Positions 53,321 to 61,542 of a DNA stretch of 64,000 bases are shown piece after piece. Location of the stretch: positions 727,982-791,981 of the forward strand of contig NZ_JADKYW010000006.1 in assembly GCF_015355785.1 (NCBI RefSeq), given 5' to 3'. A program made the translations under genes and the position numbers. Every line of letters begins with the position of its first letter. Position 1 is the stretch's first letter. This DNA comes from Arthrobacter gandavensis. Lineage in GTDB: Bacteria; Actinomycetota; Actinomycetes; Actinomycetales; Micrococcaceae. The notes under the pieces are model-generated. The model saw only the letters and a list, made by a program, of their open reading frames with translations. It ran no database searches and was not told the origin of the DNA.

Positions 53321-54535
53321 CTAGGACAGCAGCGCGTCCACGAAGCCTTCGGCGTCGAACGGCGCGAGGTCATCCGGGCCTTCACCGAGTCCCACCAGCT
53401 TCACCGGCACACCCAGGGTGCGCTGGATGGCGACGACGATTCCGCCCTTGGCGGTGCCGTCCAGTTTGGTGAGCACAATGCCGGTAATGTTCACGACCTC
53501 CGCGAAGACCTTCGCCTGGGTCAGGCCGTTCTGTCCGGTTGTGGCATCCAGGACCAGCAGCACCTCGTCAACTTCGGCCTGCTTCTCCACCACGCGCTTG
53601 ACCTTGCCAAGCTCGTCCATCAAGCCAACCTTGTTCTGCAGGCGGCCCGCGGTGTCGATGAGCACCGTATCCACTTCACCGTCAATGCCGGCCTTCACGG
53701 CTTCGAACGCGACCGACGCCGGGTCCGCGCCGTCGACGTCGGAGCGCACCGTGGGCACGCCAACCCGCTGGCCCCACGTGGCGAGCTGCTCGGCGGCGGC
53801 GGCACGGAAGGTGTCTGCCGCACCGAGCAGGACGTCCTTGTCCTCGGCAACCAGCACGCGGGCGAGCTTGCCGACGGTTGTGGTCTTGCCGACGCCGTTG
53901 ACGCCGACAACCATGACGACCGCAGGCTTGTCTGCGTGCCGGTCGACGGCCAGGGAGCGGTCCATGGACGGATCCACGAGCTTGATCAGTTCCTCCCGCA
54001 GCATGGCGTGGACTTCCTGGGGATCGCGGCTGCCGGAGATCCGGACCCGCTCGCGCAGGGCGTCAACCAGTTCGGTGGTCGGTTCGGTGCCGAGGTCCGC
54101 CAGCAGCAGGGTTTCCTCTATCTCGTCCCAGACGTCTTCGTCGATCTTGTCGCTTGAAAGCAGCGCGAGCAGCGCCTTGCCCAGGGCGTTGTTGGACTTT
54201 GCCAGCCGGGCACGCAGCCGGGCCAGGCGGCCCTGGACCGGTTCGGGTGTCTCCAGGGAGGGCGCCTGGGACTCCGCAGGGGCTTCTTCAAGGTCCCTCA
54301 GGTCGTCCGGGACGGTGACCCCTGGCTCTGCTTCCGGCGCGGCAGTTCCGGGACGGTCCAGGACGGAGGTGGAACCGCTGCCGCCCGGCAGGTCGTCCGC
54401 GTCACGCTTCGTGGGGTACATGCCCTTGGGTGTGCGGCGCGTGCGGACCAGCAGGGCCGCCAGCGAACCGACAACGGCCAGACCAATGACCACATAGATC
54501 ACAATTGAAAGAGTCTCATTCACGCTGTCCAGCAT
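53321..54535 (-). CDS. ftsY: SRP receptor GTPase FtsY
   Basis: A 404-residue SRP receptor. An N-terminal transmembrane segment (about 8-30) anchors it, as in many actinobacteria, and an acidic linker of about 70 residues follows. The NG domain has GVNGVGKTTT (G1), DTAGRLQ (G3) and TKLDGTAKGG (G4). The start is ATG 54535; GTG four codons later is possible. Its partner Ffh is encoded 2 kb away on the same strand. The usual neighbour smc is displaced by two plus-strand genes. Confidence 0.95.
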   Translation of the reverse strand: MLDSVNETLSIVIYVVIGLAVVGSLAALLVRTRRTPKGMYPTKRDADDLPGGSGSTSVLDRPGTAAPEAEPGVTVPDDLRDLEEAPAESQAPSLETPEPVQGRLARLRARLAKSNNALGKALLALLSSDKIDEDVWDEIEETLLLADLGTEPTTELVDALRERVRISGSRDPQEVHAMLREELIKLVDPSMDRSLAVDRHADKPAVVMVVGVNGVGKTTTVGKLARVLVAEDKDVLLGAADTFRAAAAEQLATWGQRVGVPTVRSDVDGADPASVAFEAVKAGIDGEVDTVLIDTAGRLQNKVGLMDELGKVKRVVEKQAEVDEVLLVLDATTGQNGLTQAKVFAEVVNITGIVLTKLDGTAKGGIVVAIQRTLGVPVKLVGLGEGPDDLAPFDAEGFVDALLS

Positions 54536-54632
54536 GTCACACGGCGCCGCCGGCGGGCACCCGCCGGACAGTGCAGGCGGACCAGCGGCACCGCACCTGA
54601 ACTCCCGGGAAGTCTGCAAGAATCAAGGAATC

Positions 54633-55871
54633 ATGGCCAGTTCACCCCGGATCGCGATCCCCCGCGAAATCAAAGTCCTCATTGCGGCAGCCTTCCTCAT
54701 CGCCCTCGGCTTTGGTCTGGTGGCACCGGTACTCCCGCAGTTCGCACAGAGCTTCAACGTAGGCGTTGCAGCCTCCTCGGTGGTGGTGAGCGCCTTCGCC
54801 TTCACCCGGTTGATCTTCGCGCCCGCGGGCGGTGCGCTGCTCGAAAAACTCGGCGAGCGCCCGGTGTACGTCATGGGGCTGCTCATCGTGGCTCTGTCCA
54901 CCGCAGCCTGTGCTTTTGCCGGAAACTACTGGCAGCTGCTGATCTTCCGCGGCCTGGGCGGCATCGGATCCACCATGTTCACGATTTCCGCCATGGCCCT
55001 GATCATCAGGCTTGCTCCTCCCGCGATCCGCGGTCGGATCTCCGGCGCCTATGCTTCCTCGTTCCTGCTAGGCAACATCGGCGGTCCGCTGCTCGGCGGC
55101 CTGCTGGCCGGCTTTGGCCTGCGTGTCCCCTTCCTGGTGTACGCAGCAGCACTGCTGGTGGCCGCCGTCGTCGTCGCCTATCTGCTGCGCGAGGCCCGCG
55201 GCAGTGCCGGTCCGAAGGAGAAACCGGCCGAGCGGGTACACCTGACCGTCCGGGAAGCCCTTTCGGACTCCGCCTACCGTGCAGCAATGGTTTCATCGTT
55301 CGCCAACGGCTGGTCATCCTTCGGCGTACGCAACTCACTGCTGCCGCTCTTCGCTGCTGCTGTACTGTCCGCGGGTCCCGAAATTGCCGGCATCTCCCTC
55401 ACGGCGTTCGCTGCCGGAACGGCCCTGGCCCTGACCTTCTCTGGAAAGCTGGCCGACTCCTGGGGTCGCAAGCCCCTGGTCATCACCGGCCTGGCCATAA
55501 ACGGAGCCGCTACCGCAGCGATCGGTTTCTCCGGGTCCGTAGCGGCGTTCCTGGTGGTCTCGGCAATAGCCGGAATGGGCACGGGCCTGCTCAATCCTGC
55601 CCAGCAGGCCGCGGTGGCCGACGTCGTAGGTTCCGAACGCAGCGGAGGCAAGGTCCTCGCTGCGTTCCAGATGTCCGCGGACACCGGAGCGATCATAGGC
55701 CCCATCCTGGCCGGCGTGCTGGCGGACACCCTGGGCTACACCTGGGCGTTCGCGGTGACGGGTGGGACGGCGCTTCTCGCCCTGCTGGTCTGGCTCGCCG
55801 CCCGGGAAACGCTGGCTCCGGAGCAGCGCACCGCCAGGCTGCCCCTGAACCGCACTACCATCGAGGAATGA
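54633..55871 (+). CDS. MFS transporter, drug-efflux type
   Basis: A 412-residue, twelve-helix MFS protein with the motif A region GGALLEKLGERPVYVMG and a second copy in the C-terminal half, GKLADSWGRKPLVITG. It looks like a DHA1-type drug/proton antiporter. ATG 54633 has AAGGA three bases before; 33 open codons upstream overlap the ftsY start and are rejected. Its stop overlaps the next gene (ATGA), so the two are coupled. The pair is inserted, in opposite orientation, between ftsY and smc. Substrate unknown. Confidence 0.88.
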   Translation: MASSPRIAIPREIKVLIAAAFLIALGFGLVAPVLPQFAQSFNVGVAASSVVVSAFAFTRLIFAPAGGALLEKLGERPVYVMGLLIVALSTAACAFAGNYWQLLIFRGLGGIGSTMFTISAMALIIRLAPPAIRGRISGAYASSFLLGNIGGPLLGGLLAGFGLRVPFLVYAAALLVAAVVVAYLLREARGSAGPKEKPAERVHLTVREALSDSAYRAAMVSSFANGWSSFGVRNSLLPLFAAAVLSAGPEIAGISLTAFAAGTALALTFSGKLADSWGRKPLVITGLAINGAATAAIGFSGSVAAFLVVSAIAGMGTGLLNPAQQAAVADVVGSERSGGKVLAAFQMSADTGAIIGPILAGVLADTLGYTWAFAVTGGTALLALLVWLAARETLAPEQRTARLPLNRTTIEE

Positions 55872-56599
55872 AGCCCTTCCTGCTCCTGGCCACCCGCGCC
55901 GAAGACAGCGCTGCCGAGGAGGAGTACCAGTCCTATCTGGACTTCGGGGGCCTCGCCCCGCACCAGCTGCACCGGGTCCGGATGGAAGCCGCTCCCCTGC
56001 CCACGATCGACCTGTCCCGGTACAGCGGGATCATCGTCGGCGGCAGCCCGTTCAACTCGTCGGACGCCGAAGAGGGCAAGTCCGCGCTGCAGCTGCGGGT
56101 TGAAAAGGAACTGTCCGCCCTGCTGGACACCGTGGTCGCGGAGGATTTTCCGTTCCTGGGTGCCTGCTACGGCGTGGGGACGCTGGGTCGGCACCAGGGC
56201 GCCGTCGTCGACCGCACCTACGGTGAGGCGATTGGCGCAGTTCCGGTCACCCTCACCGCCGAGGGACGCCGGGATCCCCTGCTGGACGGGCTGCCGGACA
56301 CCTTCGATGCGTTCGTGGGCCACAAGGAAGCGGTCTGCTCCCTACCCCCGCACGCCGTGAACCTGGCCGGTTCACCCACCTGCCCGGTTCAGATGTTCCG
56401 GGTCCGGCGAAACCTCTACGCCACGCAGTTCCACCCCGAGCTCGACGTCGCCGGCCTGCTGACCCGCATCTCCGTCTACCGCAATGCCGGGTACTTCCCG
56501 CCCGGGGAAGCCGACTCGGTGATGGACTCGATCCGCCCGGCCCGGGTCACGGCCCCGCCGCTGATCCTGCGGAACTTCACCGCCCGCTACGCCCGCTAA
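55868..56599 (+). CDS. Class I glutamine amidotransferase-like protein
   Basis: A 243-residue stand-alone GATase1 domain, similar to GMP-synthase-type amidotransferases. The nucleophile Cys is in LGACYGVG, and the His-Glu pair in QFHPELD completes the triad. It has no synthetase domain, so it may hydrolyse glutamine or a gamma-glutamyl compound, as in catabolic PuuD-like or unknown-substrate members. Translation starts at ATG 55868, coupled to the MFS gene; the pair could detoxify or export a compound. Confidence 0.87.
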   Translation: MKPFLLLATRAEDSAAEEEYQSYLDFGGLAPHQLHRVRMEAAPLPTIDLSRYSGIIVGGSPFNSSDAEEGKSALQLRVEKELSALLDTVVAEDFPFLGACYGVGTLGRHQGAVVDRTYGEAIGAVPVTLTAEGRRDPLLDGLPDTFDAFVGHKEAVCSLPPHAVNLAGSPTCPVQMFRVRRNLYATQFHPELDVAGLLTRISVYRNAGYFPPGEADSVMDSIRPARVTAPPLILRNFTARYAR

Positions 56600-56703
56600 C
56601 CGGGCTGCGCGGTGTTCTGCGTAGCCCCGCATCGCCGAGCGAGGAACGAGCGAGGTGTCTAAGGGGCGGCAGAACGCCGTTTCGCCCCCAAGGAAGCGCA
56701 GGT

Positions 56704-59700
56704 TCAGCTGCGCGCCCCCGCCAGCCGCTGGCTGATGACCGCGGAGACGCCGTCGCCGCGCATCGACACCCCATACAGCGCGTCCGCCACTTCCATGGTG
56801 CGTTTCTGGTGCGTGATGACGATCAGCTGGGAGGATTCGCGCAGCTCTTCGAAAATGGTGATCAGCCGGCCCAGGTTGGTGTCATCCAGCGCCGCTTCCA
56901 CCTCGTCCATGACGTAGAAGGGCGAGGGGCGGGCCTTGAAGATGGCTACCAGCAGGGCGACCGCGGTCAGCGAGCGCTCTCCGCCGGAGAGCAGGGACAG
57001 CCGTTTGATCTTCTTGCCGGCCGGCCGGGCTTCCACCTCGATGCCGGTCGTCAGCATGTCCTGCGGATCGGTAAGGACCAGCCGGCCCTCGCCGCCGGGG
57101 AAAAGCCTGCCGAAGACCCGCTCGAACTGGACGGCAGTGTCATGGAAGGCTGCGGTGAAGACTTCTTCCACCCGCTGGTCCACTTCGCGGATGATGTCCA
57201 GCAGGTCCTTGCGGGTGGCCTTGAGGTCTTCAAGCTGGGTGCTGAGGAAGGCGTGCCGCTCCTCGAGTGCCGCGAACTCTTCCAGTGCCAGGGGGTTCAC
57301 CTTGCCCAGTGCGGACAGGTCCCGCTGGGCACGCTTGAGCCGCTTCTCCTGCTCGGCACGGTTGTAGGGAACACCTTCGGTAACCGGGTTGCCTTCCTCG
57401 TCCACCGGCTGATGAAGAGCAGCCCATTTCCCGGATCCGTCCCCGGTCTCAGCAGGAACGGGAACCGGCTGGTCCGGCCCGTATTCGGCAACAAGGTTCT
57501 CTGCGGTGATGCCGAGTTCCTCCACGGCCCGGGTTTCCAGCGCTTCGATGCGCAGCCGCTTCTCGGCCCGGAGCAGCTCGTCGCGGTGCACGGAGTCCGT
57601 CAGCCTGGCCAGCTCCGCCACGGATTCGGCGTTGGCGGTCCGCACTTCGGCGAGCTCGGCGTCGAACTCCGCCCGGACGGACTCGGCCTGGTCCCGTTCC
57701 GCGGCCGCGGCCTCCAGGGACACGTCCGCCCAGCGCCCTGCCTGCAACGCGGCCCGGGCGACCGCCTGCGCACGTGCGGCCTGCGCGGCCCGCACCCGTG
57801 CCCGTTCCGCGGCCGCGGCCCGCGCCCGGCGTTCGGCCACGGCGGCCCGTTCCAGGGATTCGGCCCGGGCTGACACAGCGGAGAGCTGTTCCTGTGCCGA
57901 GCGCAGGGAGAGCCTCGCATCCATTTCGGCCTGCCGGGCCTGGGCCGCCGCCATAGCCAGGGCATCCCGGCGGTCGGTGGCGGGCTCGGCGGCGTCTTCC
58001 GGGCTGTCCTGCGCTGCTGCCAGCCGCTGTGCGGCCTCGGCAAGCTTCTCCTGTTCCGCGGTGAGGTTGGCTTCAGCGGCCTCGGCGAGCCGGGTTAGCC
58101 GTTCAGCTTCCCCGGAGGCCGAACGCAGCGCGGAGCCGAGGGCTCCCAGCCGCTCCCCCACGGCGGCCAGGCGGGCATCGGATTCGTGCAGGACGGCGAG
58201 CGCGGCATCGGCCCGGGCCCGGGCGGCATCACGTTCGGTCCGCAGCGCTGCGATTGCAAAGCGCGCCTTTTCAGCGCGTGCCGAGGCTTCTTCGAGCCGG
58301 TTCTGGGTTTCCTCCACGGCGGCCTGGATCTCGAGCAGCCCCGGCGCCGTGCTCGAACCCCCGGCTGCCGTGAAGGCCGTCAGCACGTCCCCGTCCGCCG
58401 TGACCGCCGTCAGCCCGGGGTGCCCTGCGAGCAGGGCCGCTGCACCTTCCAGGGATTCAACGACGACGGCGCAGCGCAGGAGTGCGCCCACGGCCGCCCC
58501 GGCGTCCCCGGCTGACTCCACCAGGTCAGCGGCATAGACGCAGCCCTCCGGAAGGGCTACCCGGCTTCCGGCTGGTTCCCCGGCGCCGGGCCCGGATGCC
58601 AGGACCAGGTTCACCTGGCCCAGGTCATCGTCCTTGAGGGCCTTCAGCGCCCGGAGCGCGGCTTCGCGGTCACGTACTGCGAGGGATTCGGCTGCCGGTC
58701 CCAGCGCAGCACTCACCGCCCGCTCGTAGCCGGAGGTGACGGTCAGCAGGTCCGCGAGGGGGAAGAGCACTCCGTCGAGTTCCGCATTCAGCAGTGCCGC
58801 AGATCCGTCGCGCCGGTCCAGCCCCACGGCCAGGGCATCCCGCCGGGCGGTGAGGGTCTCCCGGTCCCGCACGGCCTGCCGTTCTTCTTCGATCAGGTCC
58901 GCCAGCCGCGTCTCGGCGTGTTCAAGTTCCTCGGTAGCTTCCTCGTATTCGGCGTCCAGGCCCTCCTCACCCGACTCCGCTCCGGCAGCCTCCTGTTCCA
59001 GGGCAGCGAAATCAGCTTCGGCCCGCGCCCGGCGTTCCCCGGCCTGCGCAATTGAACCGCGCAGCCTTCCCAGCTCAGCTTCCGCCGCTTCCACCCGGGA
59101 CCGCGCGGCGGAAACCGAGCCGGAGAGCCGGGCAAGGCCTTCCCGGCGGTCCGCCGCGGCCCGCAGCAGGCCGGTGAGGCGACGCTCCTCGGAAGCTGCC
59201 TCTTCCTCCGCGGCTGACCGGATCTCCACGGCATCCTCGAGCATGCCCTCACGTTCGGAGACCTCGCCGGCCAGCTGCTCGGCCTCGGCCCGTACCCGCT
59301 GTGCCTGGGCCTGCAGCTTCTCGGGGTCACGGCCCGGATCCGCGGCCGGCTCTGCGGAGCCAAGCAGGCGCCGCCGTTCCTCGGCCAGGGCCGCCAGGGA
59401 CCGCAGCCGTTCCCGTGCAGCCGAAAGCGCGTACCAGGCCTCACGTGCTGCGTTGACGCGCGGGGTCGCCTCGGCGGCAAGCCGTTCAAGTTCCGCGAGC
59501 CGGGCACCGCGTTCCGCTGCTTCCTGCTCAACCTGCGCCCGCCGGGTGCGCAGGGCTGCCTCTGCTGCCGTGTCTTCTTCGACGGCGGCGGCAAGGGTCA
59601 CAATGTCATCGGCGAGCAGGCGCGCCCGGGCGTCGCGCACATCCAGCTGGACCTGCTTGGCCCGGCGTGCCACTGCCGCCTGCTTGCCCAGCGGTCCAAG

Positions 59701-60303
59701 CTGCCGGCGCAGCTCCGTGGTCAGGTCGGTCAGCCGGGCGAGGTTGGCCTGCATCGCATCCAGCTTGCGCACGGTCTTTTCCCGCCGCCGCCGGTGCTTG
59801 AGGATTCCCGCCGCTTCCTCAATAAAGCCACGGCGGTCCTCTGCAGAGGCGTGCAGCACTTTGTCCAGCTGCCCCTGCCCCACAATCACATGCATTTCCC
59901 GGCCCAGCCCGGAGTCCGAAAGCAGTTCCTGGATGTCCAGCAGGCGGCAGGGCGCACCGTTGACGGCGTACTCCGAGCCGCCGGCCCGGAACAGGGTGCG
60001 GGAGATGGTGACTTCCGAGTAGTCGATCGGCAGGGCGCCGTCGGAATTGTCTATGGTGAGTGAGACCTGCGCCCGTCCCAGCGGCGGCCGCCCGGAGGTT
60101 CCGGCGAAGATCACGTCCTCCATTTTTCCGCCGCGCAGGGTCTTGGCCCCCTGCTCCCCCATCACCCAGGCCAGGGCGTCCACCACATTGGACTTGCCTG
60201 AGCCGTTGGGACCGACGACGGCGGTCACTCCCGGCTCAAACTCGAAGGTGGTGGCCGATGCGAAAGACTTGAATCCACGCATCGTGAGGGTCTTTAAGTG
60301 CAC
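56704..60303 (-). CDS. smc: Chromosome segregation protein SMC
   Basis: A 1199-residue condensin ATPase. The head has Walker A GPNGSGKS near residue 33, the C-terminal signature LLSGGERSLTAVALL and Walker B VMDEVEAALDD. Two alanine/arginine/glutamate-rich coiled coils surround a hinge at about residues 515-665. The start is GTG 60303 with GAGGAC just before; a 100-codon open stretch upstream is not part of it. It acts with ScpA/ScpB, not in this window. It diverges from oleA across 213 bases. Confidence 0.97.
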   Translation of the reverse strand: MHLKTLTMRGFKSFASATTFEFEPGVTAVVGPNGSGKSNVVDALAWVMGEQGAKTLRGGKMEDVIFAGTSGRPPLGRAQVSLTIDNSDGALPIDYSEVTISRTLFRAGGSEYAVNGAPCRLLDIQELLSDSGLGREMHVIVGQGQLDKVLHASAEDRRGFIEEAAGILKHRRRREKTVRKLDAMQANLARLTDLTTELRRQLGPLGKQAAVARRAKQVQLDVRDARARLLADDIVTLAAAVEEDTAAEAALRTRRAQVEQEAAERGARLAELERLAAEATPRVNAAREAWYALSAARERLRSLAALAEERRRLLGSAEPAADPGRDPEKLQAQAQRVRAEAEQLAGEVSEREGMLEDAVEIRSAAEEEAASEERRLTGLLRAAADRREGLARLSGSVSAARSRVEAAEAELGRLRGSIAQAGERRARAEADFAALEQEAAGAESGEEGLDAEYEEATEELEHAETRLADLIEEERQAVRDRETLTARRDALAVGLDRRDGSAALLNAELDGVLFPLADLLTVTSGYERAVSAALGPAAESLAVRDREAALRALKALKDDDLGQVNLVLASGPGAGEPAGSRVALPEGCVYAADLVESAGDAGAAVGALLRCAVVVESLEGAAALLAGHPGLTAVTADGDVLTAFTAAGGSSTAPGLLEIQAAVEETQNRLEEASARAEKARFAIAALRTERDAARARADAALAVLHESDARLAAVGERLGALGSALRSASGEAERLTRLAEAAEANLTAEQEKLAEAAQRLAAAQDSPEDAAEPATDRRDALAMAAAQARQAEMDARLSLRSAQEQLSAVSARAESLERAAVAERRARAAAAERARVRAAQAARAQAVARAALQAGRWADVSLEAAAAERDQAESVRAEFDAELAEVRTANAESVAELARLTDSVHRDELLRAEKRLRIEALETRAVEELGITAENLVAEYGPDQPVPVPAETGDGSGKWAALHQPVDEEGNPVTEGVPYNRAEQEKRLKRAQRDLSALGKVNPLALEEFAALEERHAFLSTQLEDLKATRKDLLDIIREVDQRVEEVFTAAFHDTAVQFERVFGRLFPGGEGRLVLTDPQDMLTTGIEVEARPAGKKIKRLSLLSGGERSLTAVALLVAIFKARPSPFYVMDEVEAALDDTNLGRLITIFEELRESSQLIVITHQKRTMEVADALYGVSMRGDGVSAVISQRLAGARS

Positions 60304-60516
60304 TGTCCTCTGTCTCTCGTTTGTGGAAGATTCCCTAAAGCCCGGTGGTGACCCACACTTAAGCGCAGTACTCGCAGAGCGTAATCCGGGATTTCGCGCG
60401 TTCCAGGCCTGGCAGGAAAGTAGGCTTCTTAGAGAATCATATGGTTCGACGGCGCCGTTACGGGCTTGACCGGGCCCGGACCGCGATCTTTTTTGGCAGC
60501 AGACAAGGCAGGCATT
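60304..60516. other. Divergent promoter region between smc and oleA
   Basis: This short gene-free region must hold both promoters. CATATG near 60438-60443 and the preceding AGAGAAT are the most AT-rich part. I see no clear -35/-10 pair and no palindrome. Confidence 0.35.
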
Positions 60517-61542
60517 TTGAGCGGGAACTTCAACTTCCATTCCACCAACACCGCACTCCTGAGCGTCAAGAGCGTCGAAGCGCCCGTTGTTGTCACCTCC
60601 CACGAGTTCGACGAACGGCTCTCGCCGTCCCTGAAACGGCTGCGGCTCTCCAAGGGCCTGCTGGAGCGGGTAGCCGGCGTCAGCGAGCGCCGATGGTGGG
60701 CCCCGGGTTCGACCTTCGAGGACGGGGCCATCGAAGCCGGAGCCAAGGCGATGGCCGAAGCCGGAGTGGAGCCGTCACAGATCGGGCTGCTGATCAACAC
60801 CTCGGTAACGCGCAGGAACCTCGAACCGTCCGTCGCCGTGAAGATCCACCACAACCTTGGCCTGCCGTCTTCTGCCCTGAACTTCGACCTTGCCAACGCC
60901 TGCCTCGGGTTCGTCAACGGAATTACCCTGGCGTCCAACATGATCGAATCCGGGCAGATCGACTACGCCCTGATCGTGGCCGGGGAAGACTCGCAGCGTG
61001 TCCAGGAGGCCACCTTCGGCCGCCTGAACCACGAAGACTCCACCCGGCAGGACTACCTGCGCGAATTCGCCACCCTCACCCTGGGCAGCGGCGCCGCTGC
61101 CGCCGTGATCGGCCGGTCCGGCGACCACCCGGGATCACACCGCATCCTGGGCGGAGTCTCGCGTGCCGGCACCGAACACCATGAGCTGTGCGTCGGCGGC
61201 GAAGGCGGCATGTACACCGACACCAAGGGACTGCTCGAGGGCGGCCTGGACCTCGTGGTCGCTGCCTGGCATGAGGCGCAGGAGAACGGCTGGGACTGGA
61301 AGGGCATGGACCGCTATGTGACCCACCAGGTTTCCAACTCCTACACGAACGCCATCATCAAGGCGGTGGACCTGGACAGGGAACGTGTGCCAATCACGTT
61401 CCCCCGGTGGGGCAACGTCGGACCTGCCTCACTGCCGATGACCCTCGCCCAGGAAGCGCGTACCCTGCACCCCGGAGACCGTGTGCTGTGCATGGGCGTG
61501 GGCTCCGGCCTGAACACCACCATGATGGAGATCGCGTGGTAG
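60517..61542 (+). CDS. oleA: OleA, head-to-head acyl-CoA condensing thiolase
   Basis: A 341-residue thiolase-fold enzyme that joins two fatty acyl-CoAs to a 2-alkyl-3-keto acid, the first step in long-chain olefin synthesis. Catalytic Cys129 is in NACLGF, the OleA-specific glutamate E103 is in RNLEPSVA, His is in THQVSN and Asn in WGNVGPAS. TTG 60517 gives an SGNFNFHSTNTALLSV start like that of Micrococcus OleA; an earlier TTG at 60466 is open too. The downstream gene overlaps it by 7 bp and encodes the next two steps. It diverges from smc. Confidence 0.9.
   Translation: MSGNFNFHSTNTALLSVKSVEAPVVVTSHEFDERLSPSLKRLRLSKGLLERVAGVSERRWWAPGSTFEDGAIEAGAKAMAEAGVEPSQIGLLINTSVTRRNLEPSVAVKIHHNLGLPSSALNFDLANACLGFVNGITLASNMIESGQIDYALIVAGEDSQRVQEATFGRLNHEDSTRQDYLREFATLTLGSGAAAAVIGRSGDHPGSHRILGGVSRAGTEHHELCVGGEGGMYTDTKGLLEGGLDLVVAAWHEAQENGWDWKGMDRYVTHQVSNSYTNAIIKAVDLDRERVPITFPRWGNVGPASLPMTLAQEARTLHPGDRVLCMGVGSGLNTTMMEIAW

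Noticed and set aside
57506-60022. Serine/arginine/alanine-rich frames antisense to smc
   Set aside because: They reflect the alanine/glutamate/arginine coiled-coil codons of SMC read backwards and have no start signals.
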